From a virus: a stretch of DNA of 64,000 nt. Positions within the stretch are counted from its first letter, which is position 1. Every line of letters begins with the position of its first letter. The notes beneath the pieces are model-generated. The model was given only the letters and a program-made list of their open reading frames with translations, made no database searches and had not been told where the DNA came from. This document shows, one piece after another, positions 15,946-23,684 of the stretch. The stretch lies in IMG/VR virus record IMGVR_UViG_3300020419_001305, positions 1-64,000 of that record; one strand, written 5' to 3'. A program made the position numbers and the translations under genes.

Positions 15946-16991
15946 GAATCGAACAGGATATTAAACTAGACTACCAAGATGTGCTTTTTAAGCCTAAAAG
16001 ATCTACTTTAACATCTAGGAAAGATGTAGACCTAACAAGAACATTCAAATTTTATAATAGTGGCAAAGAATGGACTGGTGTTCCTATCATGTCAAGTAAC
16101 ATGGATGGTGTAGGAACATTTTCTATGGCAAAGATTTTACAAGAAAAGAAAATGATCACTGTGTTAAGAAAACATTATACATTAGATGATTGGAAAACTG
16201 CTATAGGTGATGGAGTGAAAATGAAGTACCTAGCTGTCTGTACAGGTACAGGAGTAATATGGGATAAAGATGCTTTGGATTATAACACTATGAAACAAGT
16301 GTTGGAAAAATATCCAGACATCCCTTTTATTTGTGTAGATGTAGCAAACGGTTATCACGAGAACTACGGTGACTTCATTGAAAAACTAAGGTACGAATAT
16401 CAGGATAAAACTATCATAGCAGGTAATGTTATTACTGGGGAAATGACTGAAGAATTAATCTTAAGAGGAGCCGACGTAGTTAAGTGTGGAATTGGTCCTG
16501 GATCAGTATGTACTACACGATTAATGACAGGTGTTGGAGTTCCGCAACTATCAGGCATCATTGAATGTGCTGATGCGGCCAATGGCGTTGGAGGACACAT
16601 TATTGCTGACGGAGGTTGTGTACATCCAGGAGATGTTGCTAAAGCCTTTGGAGCAGGTGCTCACTTTGTAATGCTTGGCGGTATGTTAGCAGGACACGAT
16701 GAGAGCGAAGGTGAAGTAATTAATGGCAAAGTACAATTTTACGGAATGAGTTCAAATGCGGCTATGACGAAGCATGGTTCACGTAAAGATGGTTACCGTG
16801 GAGCAGAAGGCAAGGTGGTTGAACTTCCTTATAAAGGTGCGGTAAACGACACAGTAACAGAAATATTAGGCGGTGTACGTTCCGCGGCTACATATATTGG
16901 TGCTAAACGTATTAAAGACATGCCAAAATGTACTACCTTTGTACGTGTCAATAATGTAGTAAACAAGGTTTATACTCCGTTTGAAGCATAA
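15942..16991 (+). CDS. guaC: GMP reductase
   Basis: 349 residues, the length of bacterial GuaC. It converts GMP to IMP with NADPH, which lets the cell rebalance purines, here plausibly from host RNA toward dATP. DYQDVLFKPKRST at the start, IMSSNMDGVGTFSMA, and the catalytic loop GIGPGSVCTTRLMTGVGVPQ with the active Cys are clear, followed by IADGGCVHPGDVAKA and MLGGMLAGHDES. The absence of CBS domains supports GuaC over IMP dehydrogenase. Confidence 0.94.
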   Translation: MRIEQDIKLDYQDVLFKPKRSTLTSRKDVDLTRTFKFYNSGKEWTGVPIMSSNMDGVGTFSMAKILQEKKMITVLRKHYTLDDWKTAIGDGVKMKYLAVCTGTGVIWDKDALDYNTMKQVLEKYPDIPFICVDVANGYHENYGDFIEKLRYEYQDKTIIAGNVITGEMTEELILRGADVVKCGIGPGSVCTTRLMTGVGVPQLSGIIECADAANGVGGHIIADGGCVHPGDVAKAFGAGAHFVMLGGMLAGHDESEGEVINGKVQFYGMSSNAAMTKHGSRKDGYRGAEGKVVELPYKGAVNDTVTEILGGVRSAATYIGAKRIKDMPKCTTFVRVNNVVNKVYTPFEA

Positions 16992-17008
16992 AATGGTAAA
17001 AAAATCAC

Positions 17009-17037
17009 TTGACTTTTAGCCGTATTATGCTTATATT
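17009..17037 (+). promoter_or_regulatory. sigma70-type promoter before hsp20
   Basis: TTGACT (17009-17014), 17-bp spacer, TATATT (17032-17037). A late-type ATAAATA follows at 17050-17056, giving a double promoter region and a leader of roughly 85-100 nt. Confidence 0.75.
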
Positions 17038-17049
17038 AATACTAGTATG

Positions 17050-17056
17050 ATAAATA
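17050..17056 (+). promoter_or_regulatory. late-promoter-like box ATAAATA
   Basis: ATAAATACTATTG, upstream of the hsp20 leader. It gives the best match in the window to the extended T4 late sequence TATAAATACTATT. Confidence 0.55.
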
Positions 17057-17143
17057 CTATTGTTGAAGATATGCCAGGGTTGGGTATTTTTAACAAGGGC
17101 ACGAGCCCAAATAACGTTAACTTGCTTATATAAGGAGAAAACA

Positions 17144-17584
17144 ATGACAAGAGTAACTACACTAAACCTACCCACTTTTCACAGATCAATGATTGGATTC
17201 GATAGTTTGTTCGATGAAATGGACAGAATGTTCGAAAACAGTACAACTTCATCTGGTGGATATCCCCCATACAATATAGCTAAGATCAACGAAGATGAGT
17301 TTATGATCTCAATCGCAGTTGCTGGCTTTGGTATGGATAACCTTAAGATTGAAAAGGACAAAAATGTGCTTACAATCGAAGGTACACAGCCGAAAGGTAC
17401 TGAAGAAGTGAACTACGTTCACAGAGGTATTGCTGGACGTAATTTCAGCAGACAGTTTACATTAGCAGAACATGTTGATGTAACATCAGCAAAACTAGAA
17501 AAAGGTATGCTAAACATACATTTGACTAGAGAAGTACCAGAAGCACTGAAACCTAAAACAATTGATATTGTAGAGGCAGAGTAA
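17144..17584 (+). CDS. small heat-shock protein (Hsp20/IbpA family)
   Basis: 146 residues, alpha-crystallin domain from about 40 to 130. YNIAKINEDEFMISIAVAGF, LTIEGTQ and HRGIAGRNFSRQFTLAEHV are typical of IbpA-like proteins, which hold unfolding proteins. Hsp20 genes are common in T4-like marine phages. ATG 17144 follows AAGGAG; the open frame from 17060 lies in the leader and is rejected. The long leader contains short inverted repeats (GGGC/GCCC) but no clear RNA thermometer. Confidence 0.92.
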   Translation: MTRVTTLNLPTFHRSMIGFDSLFDEMDRMFENSTTSSGGYPPYNIAKINEDEFMISIAVAGFGMDNLKIEKDKNVLTIEGTQPKGTEEVNYVHRGIAGRNFSRQFTLAEHVDVTSAKLEKGMLNIHLTREVPEALKPKTIDIVEAE

Positions 17585-17593
17585 CTGAGGTAA

Positions 17594-17617
17594 GTTTAGG
17601 GGGGAAACCCCCTAAAC
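17594..17617 (+). terminator. 10-bp hairpin with GAAA tetraloop
   Basis: Perfect stem GTTTAGGGGG / CCCCCTAAAC around a GAAA loop (17604-17607), between hsp20 and clpS. No T-run follows (AGACAGG), so it is not a classical intrinsic terminator. Same stem length, same loop and same inter-gene position as 4756-4779. Confidence 0.75.
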
Positions 17618-17631
17618 AGACAGGATTTATT

Positions 17632-17946
17632 ATGACTGAGATTATTTTAGAAAAAGAAATAAACGTAAAAGAGCAGATTGAAGAAGTTACTAAAGAACCT
17701 TCAAAATACAAGGTTATATTTATGAACGACAACGAAACTCCTATGGACTTTGTTGTTGCTCTATTGACAGAAGTATTCAAGCATTCAGAAAAGACAGCCC
17801 AAGAACTTACCATGAAAATACATGCTGAAGGACAGGCAATAGTTGGTATATATTCATTTGAAATAGCAGAGCAAAAGGCAGTTGAAGCCACTAAATTATC
17901 ACGTGAAAATGGGTACCCACTACAGATAGCAATAGACAAAGAATAG
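17632..17946 (+). CDS. clpS: ClpS, adaptor for the Clp protease
   Basis: 104 residues with a disordered N-terminus and the ClpS core from about residue 24. KYKVIFMNDNETPMDFVVALL contains the N-degron pocket region (NDNETPM), KIHAEGQAIVGIYSFEIAEQK the second half, and ENGYPLQIAID the final strand. ClpS hands N-degron substrates to ClpA-ClpP. The phage also carries clpP (26886) and a tmRNA. It follows hsp20 across a hairpin. Confidence 0.92.
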   Translation: MTEIILEKEINVKEQIEEVTKEPSKYKVIFMNDNETPMDFVVALLTEVFKHSEKTAQELTMKIHAEGQAIVGIYSFEIAEQKAVEATKLSRENGYPLQIAIDKE

Positions 17947-17947
17947 C

Positions 17948-17954
17948 ATAAATA
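17948..17954 (+). promoter_or_regulatory. late-promoter-like box ATAAATA
   Basis: ATAAATACTTTG begins 2 nt after the clpS stop and 37 nt before the heme oxygenase start, which could make the bilin pair a late-expressed unit. Confidence 0.5.
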
Positions 17955-17990
17955 CTTTGTTGAATGATAATTTATTACAAGGAGTAAAGC

Positions 17991-18572
17991 ATGAGTTTAG
18001 AATCTTTAACACAAGCGTCACATCAGAACGCTGACAGAACGGAATTTGCTCGAGAGAAGATGGCCGGTAATTTGACTGAAGAAAAGTATAAAACTTTTTT
18101 ATGGAATACTTACTTGGTATATGATATCTTAGAAGATGTAGCATCTAGCATGGGAGCATTTGCGCCTATGGATCCTTCTATGCCAGCTGATGATTTACCG
18201 CTTGATGGATTAAAACAAGCAGATGATATCCTAGCTGATTTTGTTGAGCTAGGTGGTAACCCAGATAGTCCTCCTACAGAAGTACAAGCAACTGAGGATT
18301 ATAGAAATCATATCGTGAAGAACATACAACATGATAAGCAAAAGTTAATTGCTCATCTGTATGTGAATCATATGGCAGATTTAACTGACGGACCAACATT
18401 AGTAAAAAAAGTACCAGGTTCAGGAAAAATGTACAAGTTTGAAGAAATGAATCACTCTATAGAAGAGATGAAGGAACTTCTTTCAAGACGTGTTTCTGAA
18501 GGTGATGCTATAGAAGCTAACATTGGTTTCGGATTCAGAACACAACAGTACGAACAGTTAAACGCACTATAA
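17991..18572 (+). CDS. heme oxygenase
   Basis: 193 residues. Opens heme to biliverdin IX-alpha, CO and Fe2+ using ferredoxin-type reductant. The proximal His lies in SLTQASHQNAD (His11). The segment LIAHLYVNHMADLTDGPTLVKK aligns with the distal-helix region of bacterial and cyanophage heme oxygenases (LVAHSYTRYLGDLSGGQ). Here the usual GDLSGGQ is ADLTDGP (129-135), keeping the functional Asp130 but altering the glycines. AAGGAG precedes the start. The bilin reductase follows by one base, the same pairing as in marine phage HemO-PcyX cassettes. Confidence 0.88.
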   Translation: MSLESLTQASHQNADRTEFAREKMAGNLTEEKYKTFLWNTYLVYDILEDVASSMGAFAPMDPSMPADDLPLDGLKQADDILADFVELGGNPDSPPTEVQATEDYRNHIVKNIQHDKQKLIAHLYVNHMADLTDGPTLVKKVPGSGKMYKFEEMNHSIEEMKELLSRRVSEGDAIEANIGFGFRTQQYEQLNAL

Positions 18573-18573
18573 A

Positions 18574-19257
18574 ATGATTTGGGATAGGCTGGTTGAATGC
18601 CAGGACCAAATCATTAAACTGTTCGATCATCACGGAACTGAGATAAATGAACCAGGAATGGATCATTTTAATCAACCAGATAGCGGATGGATTAACAGAG
18701 TCTGGGCGAACGACGATATCAGAAGAGCTCATATAGACGTAGTAGATGCTAGAGGTTCAAAAGGCCTTTGGATGATGCACGTCTGTGTATTTCCTCAACT
18801 TAACAACAATGGACCAATTTATGGCTTTGATGTTATATCAGGAAAAAGTAAAATGACAGGAGCCTTTCATGATTTTTCAGCAAGTTCAGGTGGCGAAGAT
18901 CATCCAATGGTTCAGTGGTATCAAGATGAAGTAAAAGACTTTATTCCAGAAAAACAAAGAGAACTTCCGGAATGGGCAACAAACATTTTTACTCCTAGCA
19001 TGATTGCGGCAAGTAATGTTAGAGAAGAAGAAGCATCAGTTATCATTCAAATTGCTTTAGACAATCTTTTCACATATCTTGATACCATTGGTGAACACAC
19101 TGGTGAAGGTGACAGAGATTTAACCTTAGCTAGTCAAAATTATTATTGCCATAATCAGCAACAGAATCCACATACGCCTAGAGTAATGAAATCCTTAGGA
19201 TTAAATGAAACTGACGTAGAAAAATTCTGTACTGATATGTTATTTCCAAAAAGTTAA
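18574..19257 (+). CDS. pcyX: ferredoxin-dependent bilin reductase, PcyX-like
   Basis: 227 residues. Reduces biliverdin to a linear tetrapyrrole such as phycoerythrobilin using ferredoxin. The core WMMHVCVFPQ ... PIYGFDVISGKSKMTGAFHDFS matches the FDBR family, with His69 and Asp86 at the places of the PcyA catalytic His88/Asp105 pair. The C-terminus YYCHNQQQNPHTPRVMKSLG matches the family end (YCQ.QL.N..T.R.L). Retention of His points to PcyX or PcyA rather than PebS. It directly follows heme oxygenase. PcyX enzymes have been described from uncultured oceanic phages. The exact product needs biochemistry. Confidence 0.88.
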   Translation: MIWDRLVECQDQIIKLFDHHGTEINEPGMDHFNQPDSGWINRVWANDDIRRAHIDVVDARGSKGLWMMHVCVFPQLNNNGPIYGFDVISGKSKMTGAFHDFSASSGGEDHPMVQWYQDEVKDFIPEKQRELPEWATNIFTPSMIAASNVREEEASVIIQIALDNLFTYLDTIGEHTGEGDRDLTLASQNYYCHNQQQNPHTPRVMKSLGLNETDVEKFCTDMLFPKS

Positions 19258-19770
19258 TTATTTAGATATCACAGGATTATTAAGAGGATTGTCCAAAGCC
19301 TTTTGAATCTTGTTGTCTAATTGAGTTTCAAGTTCATCTATCTTCTTATCTATTCTATCAAGTTTACTATCCATTCTTAATTCGAATGTATTGATAACGC
19401 CTCTGACTGTATCAGTGTTAGCCCTGTTTCTTTCGTCTTGTTTGTCCATACTATCGTGTAAGTCACCTACATCGTCTTTCATTTCTATCTTCATATCGTG
19501 TACGTCACTTTTCACATCTCCTAACATTTCCTTAAAGATACCGATTTCTTCTTTCATTAAGATATAATCTTCTTTTAGTATTGCTAGGTTTTTATCGAAT
19601 CCACTCATATCAGGAGCCACATAGGCATCTATCTTTTGTTCCATCATAAGATATCTGTTATAAAGTTCAAAGCCTCCCCAAAGTCCACCGATAATGGTAC
19701 CTATTAAAGGCAGTATGAGTAACATCTTACTACCGCCTACTTTGATACCTTTGTATTCTATTTCTGCCAT
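19258..19770 (-). CDS. membrane-anchored coiled-coil protein
   Basis: 170 residues. One transmembrane segment at about 16-35 (MLLILPLIGTIIGGLWGGFE), then a long Asp/Lys-rich coiled coil with heptad pattern to the end (KSDVHDMKIEMKDDVGDLHD). It reads leftward, converging on the bilin reductase, with no gap. A GGAGAAACA RBS precedes the ATG. Similar anchored coiled coils are present in T4-like cyanophages as far as I recall; function unknown. Confidence 0.8.
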   Translation of the reverse strand: MAEIEYKGIKVGGSKMLLILPLIGTIIGGLWGGFELYNRYLMMEQKIDAYVAPDMSGFDKNLAILKEDYILMKEEIGIFKEMLGDVKSDVHDMKIEMKDDVGDLHDSMDKQDERNRANTDTVRGVINTFELRMDSKLDRIDKKIDELETQLDNKIQKALDNPLNNPVISK

Positions 19771-19793
19771 TTGTTTCTCCTATTAAATGTAGT

Positions 19794-19800
19794 TATTTAT
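19794..19800 (-). promoter_or_regulatory. late-promoter-like box ATAAATA (leftward)
   Basis: On the minus strand ATAAATA overlaps the stop of the large secreted protein gene and lies 24 nt before the coiled-coil gene start. Confidence 0.5.
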
Positions 19801-21968
19801 TGTAAACCAAGTCCATATCCTGGTTTGTATTGCTCATTAATCATATCGTTCATCAAGTTATCCTGTGCTGAACCAAATAGGGCACCGTATGGATCGCCCA
19901 TCATTACCTGATCTCTATAAACCTGTGTATCAGAGTACCAATCTATTGCGTCTTCATTCTGTTTTTGTACGTATTTCTTAAAATTTTCTGTATCTGCTAA
20001 TGATTGCATCAAAGCAATTTTGGTTGTTTCGTTTATAGCACTATAAGTATCAGCCATAGCACTTAGGATTCTATTAGCAATCTTCTGTTTAGCCTTAGCT
20101 ATTTCAGTCTTGATTTTTTCCTTAGTCTGTTTTGTTGTTCCCTTGGACTTAGATTTCTTATCTCCTTTGCTTCCTTTTCCATCTGTCTTTTGTCCGCCAG
20201 TGTCTTCTCTCCCGGCATCATCTCCATCTGCTTCACTAGCAGACTCTGACTCTGTGCTATCTCCGGCTTCTGACTCGCTTTCTGATTCACTGGTATCTCC
20301 TCTAGAATCAGAATCTCCGTCGGCTTCTGATGAACTGTCGCTGTTATTTTCTTCCACTGACTGTTCAGCATCACTACCGGACTCTTGTATATCTTCTGAA
20401 GCCGATTCATTGCTGTTCGTATCATTTGAACTTTCGGCTTCGGAAACTTCCGCTTCCACACTGGCATTTTCTGTTGCTCCCTCTTCTACAGTATTTACTT
20501 CTACTTCAACTGTAGCTTCTGTAGTAGCTTCAACATTTACATCCATCTCAACGTTTGTTGATCCTGCGTCAGCCATTTCTATATTAGTGTCTGGCATATC
20601 AATTTCTATTTCTATTTCTCCGACTGCGTCTGCTACTGCTGAATCTATCTGCGAACCAATGTCTGCTTCTATTTCTGCTACCGCAATTTCTGGTAGTTCT
20701 GTTGGGCCTACATCTAAATCAAAGTTTAGATCTATCTCAGCAATGGTTTCTACTTGTACTATACCTGTGTCTAAGTTTGTAGAATTCATTTCAACTGTGG
20801 CTACATTAGTTGTTTCGTCTACTTCTACACTAAACTCCATTTCTATTCCACCACCTGTGTCGTCATTTACTATAGCTATTTCAAATGAATCAACGTCTGT
20901 ATAATCTATATCAATTACTCCTGTGCTTCCGTCATCTATTGTAGGATCACCTATGAACACACTTGTCAATGTATCTTCGCTTGTATTATAAACTGTTTGT
21001 TGTGTGCTTAATATTATGTTTGTTATTGTTTCTGTGATAGTTGTTATAGCATCGTATGTAAGTGTCATAAAAGGATCGCTAAACACAGGACCATAATAAC
21101 CTGAGTGGTATCCCGCATCAACTCCCCACAGTTCCATTTGTCCCCATACCTCAGTGTAACTGTTTGAAGCAATGTCTTGCGTGAATGAATGTGTTTGTGT
21201 GCCGTTGTAAGTAAGTGTTACAAATTGACTATACTCTCCTATTAGGTTAGTAGCATTTGCTCCTGCCGCCTTGTAAAGTTTTGCTGTAATTCTAAATACG
21301 TCTTTACAGTCGCCGCCGGTTGCTGAACACAAAGGCACAGTAGTATTTGATTTGTGTGATTGTACATCAACACCATAGTTTAATTGGAAGCCTGATTGTA
21401 TTTCTGCAACAGTTAAGTCTAACCCCATTTCAAATTGTTCTGACTGTATTTCGCCGCCACCTAATGCAAGGAAGTTTGAATTTTGTTCCGTTACAAGATT
21501 GTTATTATTATTAGCTTGATAACCTGTACAGGCTTCACCTGCGCCAACAGTTGAACTTGATCCACCTGTTCTACATTGGGTTTGACCTTGTAACTTTACT
21601 CTACCAGTTGAAGACCAATCCGAATCATTTATTGTAGGCAAACTATTTGTAGTTGTTGTAGACGTTAGTACAGTTGTCTGTTGTGTTGTAGTGCTTGTTG
21701 TAGCAATTTGTTCAATAACTGTTTCTGTATATTGTGTCGTGGTTGTTGTATCTTCAAAGCCACCATTGAGAGCAACTTCTGTGTTTGTAATCACAGATGT
21801 AATTGTGCTAGATGTAACAGTACCGCCGTTAGGTCCGGTATCACCTACATTATATTGTTGTGTGTATGATAGTGCTGGACTAGAGTAAGAACAACAACAA
21901 AGCACCAATACCAATACTCCAAGTAGTTGCCTTATTTTGCCATTCTTTTTCGTATGCTTCAAGATCAT
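19797..21968 (-). CDS. large secreted Thr/Ser/Glu-rich protein
   Basis: 723 residues. Residues 1-36 are a signal peptide (VLVLVLCCCSYSSPALS). Residues about 50-110 are Thr-rich. A globular beta-rich part runs to about 420. Acidic repeats of Val/Glu/Ile follow (EIEIEIDMPDTNIEM), then a Ser/Glu/Asp low-complexity region (about 500-585), a Lys-rich coil (590-630) and a helical C-terminus. Probably a virion or envelope-exposed protein. The N-terminal codons overlap the end of the gene upstream by 89 nt. A long rightward open frame across the Ser/Glu region is a shadow. Confidence 0.82.
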   Translation of the reverse strand: MILKHTKKNGKIRQLLGVLVLVLCCCSYSSPALSYTQQYNVGDTGPNGGTVTSSTITSVITNTEVALNGGFEDTTTTTQYTETVIEQIATTSTTTQQTTVLTSTTTTNSLPTINDSDWSSTGRVKLQGQTQCRTGGSSSTVGAGEACTGYQANNNNNLVTEQNSNFLALGGGEIQSEQFEMGLDLTVAEIQSGFQLNYGVDVQSHKSNTTVPLCSATGGDCKDVFRITAKLYKAAGANATNLIGEYSQFVTLTYNGTQTHSFTQDIASNSYTEVWGQMELWGVDAGYHSGYYGPVFSDPFMTLTYDAITTITETITNIILSTQQTVYNTSEDTLTSVFIGDPTIDDGSTGVIDIDYTDVDSFEIAIVNDDTGGGIEMEFSVEVDETTNVATVEMNSTNLDTGIVQVETIAEIDLNFDLDVGPTELPEIAVAEIEADIGSQIDSAVADAVGEIEIEIDMPDTNIEMADAGSTNVEMDVNVEATTEATVEVEVNTVEEGATENASVEAEVSEAESSNDTNSNESASEDIQESGSDAEQSVEENNSDSSSEADGDSDSRGDTSESESESEAGDSTESESASEADGDDAGREDTGGQKTDGKGSKGDKKSKSKGTTKQTKEKIKTEIAKAKQKIANRILSAMADTYSAINETTKIALMQSLADTENFKKYVQKQNEDAIDWYSDTQVYRDQVMMGDPYGALFGSAQDNLMNDMINEQYKPGYGLGLQ

Positions 21969-22422
21969 TTTCTTTCAACCATTTCTCATAATCAGGACGC
22001 CTCTCAGGATTTTCAGCCCAAGCCTTGGCCGCTTCGATACCAATCTTGCCTTTGTAAGGACAAGGTGTACCTGCCATTTCCATAGCTTCAAAAACTCTAG
22101 CATCTTGACATAGTAAACTGACTGCCGCTACCTTCATTCCCATACCATATAACGATCTGGATAGTTTCAGTCTTTCACAATTTAGATCTCTTATTGTTGT
22201 TCCTCCGGCAATACCTAGTACCTGTGTTTGTACTGCGGCACTGGTTCCTGTGGAACACACATCTTGATTGTTTATCATAACGTTTGGTGCCGATGCTGTT
22301 GGAGGAGTTTTATCAACCGTCGTAGTTCCTGTTACAGTTGATGTCACTGTATTAGTTTCTGCGTGTATGGCCATTGGCCAAAAGAATACGATAAATGAAA
22401 TTAGAATAAAATATTTTTTCAC
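21880..22422 (-). CDS. secreted protein with C-terminal membrane segment
   Basis: 180 residues. Signal peptide 1-21 (KYFILISFIVFFWPMAIHA), Thr/Val-rich segment, a helical domain with four cysteines (DVCSTG, NCERLK, LLCQDA, TPCPYK) and a hydrophobic C-terminus (WSIGIGALLLFLL). It reads leftward and overlaps the 723-residue gene that follows. I recall counterparts beside similar large proteins in cyanophages, which suggests the two function together. Function unknown. Confidence 0.8.
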   Translation of the reverse strand: MKKYFILISFIVFFWPMAIHAETNTVTSTVTGTTTVDKTPPTASAPNVMINNQDVCSTGTSAAVQTQVLGIAGGTTIRDLNCERLKLSRSLYGMGMKVAAVSLLCQDARVFEAMEMAGTPCPYKGKIGIEAAKAWAENPERRPDYEKWLKENDLEAYEKEWQNKATTWSIGIGALLLFLL

Positions 22423-22474
22423 GGTTTTTTTGCCCTCTTAACTTTCTTTTTATAAGCTAAATTTACTTCAATGT

Positions 22475-22481
22475 TATTTAT
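22475..22481 (-). promoter_or_regulatory. late-promoter-like box ATAAATA (leftward)
   Basis: Minus-strand ATAAATA 53 nt upstream of the leftward secreted-protein operon and beside the 20-bp palindrome. Confidence 0.45.
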
Positions 22482-22486
22482 CGTTT

Positions 22487-22506
22487 GGTGTAAAAATTTT
22501 TACACC
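22487..22506. promoter_or_regulatory. perfect 20-bp palindrome, candidate operator
   Basis: GGTGTAAAAATTTTTACACC is a perfect inverted repeat with no spacer. Its right half contains the -35 (TTTACA) of the promoter for the Fis-like gene and it lies between divergent genes. Position and symmetry suit a dimeric repressor or activator, perhaps autoregulation. Confidence 0.65.
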
Positions 22507-22528
22507 TAGTATTATACTATCGTATAAT
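22499..22528 (+). promoter_or_regulatory. sigma70-type promoter of the Fis-like gene
   Basis: TTTACA (22499-22504), 18-bp spacer, TATAAT (22523-22528). The -35 lies inside the palindrome, so a protein bound there would cover it. The predicted start is within 10 nt of the ATG, so the leader is very short. Confidence 0.6.
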
Positions 22529-22542
22529 GAATAAATAAAGCT

Positions 22543-22818
22543 ATGGACCATGAAACAGATACAAATAAGCAGATGCATGTAGAAGCAGAAGAGTTCAATA
22601 AGGCGTTTGATGAGTTATGGGGTCCCATAATTATTGATACGTCTCCTGTGACGTTACCCCAAGAAATAGCAGTCCTTGAACAAAAAAGGATAAGTTTAGC
22701 ACTTGATAACAATCAGGGAAATAGGACGAAAGCGGCTGAAGAACTAGGTTTAGGTAGAACAAATTTAATAGCTAAACTGAAAAAGTACAAATTGGATGAG
22801 TACTTAGAAGCCTGTTAG
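22543..22818 (+). CDS. Fis-family helix-turn-helix protein
   Basis: 91 residues. The C-terminal half EQKRISLALDNNQGNRTKAAEELGLGRTNLIAKLKKYKL is the Fis/NtrC C-terminal HTH (HTH_8), with GNRTKAAEELG.GR as the first two helices and the recognition helix. No AAA+ domain is present, so it resembles stand-alone Fis, a dimeric DNA-bending regulator. The N-terminal half is acidic and unrecognised. Its promoter carries a perfect palindrome. It may control the adjacent leftward structural genes, itself or host promoters. Confidence 0.87.
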   Translation: MDHETDTNKQMHVEAEEFNKAFDELWGPIIIDTSPVTLPQEIAVLEQKRISLALDNNQGNRTKAAEELGLGRTNLIAKLKKYKLDEYLEAC

Positions 22819-22843
22819 AGCCCTCACGCTCTGCAATTTTATT

Positions 22844-22868
22844 TAGCTTAGATTTCACTTTTAAGCTA
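22844..22868. repeat. inverted repeat downstream of the Fis-like gene
   Basis: TAGCTTA (22844-22850) and TAAGCTA (22862-22868) are separated by 11 nt. The 10-mer ATTTAGCTTA also occurs inverted at 22453-22462, so copies flank the regulator gene. The DNA is AT-rich and chance is possible. Confidence 0.35.
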
Positions 22869-22935
22869 GACAAATCTTTTGCCCTATTAAATACATAAAA
22901 AGCAGATATTGCTAACCCAAAAAAAGGACTTAAAG

Positions 22936-23472
22936 ATGATAGAAGGATTTAGTATTCCGAAATCCACATTTAGAACACGGGTGTTCGACGAAACTACTAT
23001 GGAATATAAGTGGCAAGATGTCACTACAGATGATTATTTCAAAGGAAAAAGAGTAGTACTCTTTAGCTTACCAGGAGCATTTACGCCTACATGTTCAACT
23101 TACCAATTACCTGGCTTTGAAGAAAATTATGATATGATTCGTAACCAAGAAATAGATGAAATTTATTGTGTATCAGTAAATGACGCATTTGTAATGAATG
23201 CTTGGGGCAAGGATCAAAAAATACAACACGTGAAAATGATACCAGATGGTTCAGGAAATTTTACGAGATTCATGGGAATGTTAATCGGAAAAAATCACTT
23301 AGGATTTGGTATGCGTAGTTGGAGATACATGGCTGTAATAAAAGACGGCATCGTTGAAAAATGGTGGCAAGAGCCAGGTATTAATAATGACGGATCAGAC
23401 GATGATCCTTATATTCAAACCACTCCAGAAAATTGTTTAGAATATCTTAAAACAAAAATTACTGGTTTTTAA
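22936..23472 (+). CDS. peroxiredoxin, Prx5/AhpE-like
   Basis: 178 residues from ATG 22936 (AAGGAC upstream); the frame is open from 22909. PGAFTPTCSTYQLPGFE holds the peroxidatic Cys with the Pro/Thr of the active site, and VKMIPDGSGNFTRFMGM is typical of Prx5-class proteins. It detoxifies peroxides with thiol reductant, possibly glutaredoxin. Together with the Cu/Zn superoxide dismutase at 40124 it provides a superoxide-to-water route. Cytoplasmic. Confidence 0.9.
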   Translation: MIEGFSIPKSTFRTRVFDETTMEYKWQDVTTDDYFKGKRVVLFSLPGAFTPTCSTYQLPGFEENYDMIRNQEIDEIYCVSVNDAFVMNAWGKDQKIQHVKMIPDGSGNFTRFMGMLIGKNHLGFGMRSWRYMAVIKDGIVEKWWQEPGINNDGSDDDPYIQTTPENCLEYLKTKITGF

Positions 23473-23483
23473 CAGGAGATTAA

Positions 23484-23684
23484 ATGTATAAGTTAATACT
23501 GATCGTTTCGGCTGGCCTAATCCTCTCGGCTTGTCAAACAAATTATATAACAAGCGACGGAAAAAGACTATTAGAAAATAGTGCTGTAGGTTGTGTTGCT
23601 GGTGAAATTCTATTTGGAGAATGTGCTAAAGGAGCCGCGGTAGGAGCGGGTGCTACAGTGATTTCAGATCAAAAGAAGAATTAG
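23484..23684 (+). CDS. small lipoprotein with glycine zipper
   Basis: 66 residues. The signal peptide ends in lipobox LSAC. The mature part is Gly/Ala-rich (GCVAGEILFGECAKGAAVGAGATV), like a glycine-zipper membrane segment. AGGAG precedes the ATG. It overlaps the converging leftward gene by 32 nt. Function unknown. Confidence 0.75.
   Translation: MYKLILIVSAGLILSACQTNYITSDGKRLLENSAVGCVAGEILFGECAKGAAVGAGATVISDQKKN

Noticed and set aside
17060-17143. N-terminal extension of Hsp20
   Set aside because: It lies in the leader after two promoter-like boxes; ATG 17144 follows AAGGAG.
17060-17143. RNA thermometer in the hsp20 leader
   Set aside because: GGGC/GCCC and CTTATATAAG repeats exist, but no fourU or ROSE-type pairing over AAGGAG is convincing.
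20110-20904. Long rightward open frame (264 codons) antisense to the secreted protein
   Set aside because: It mirrors the Ser/Glu/Asp low-complexity region of the leftward 723-residue gene, gives a Ser-rich low-complexity product and lacks an RBS.
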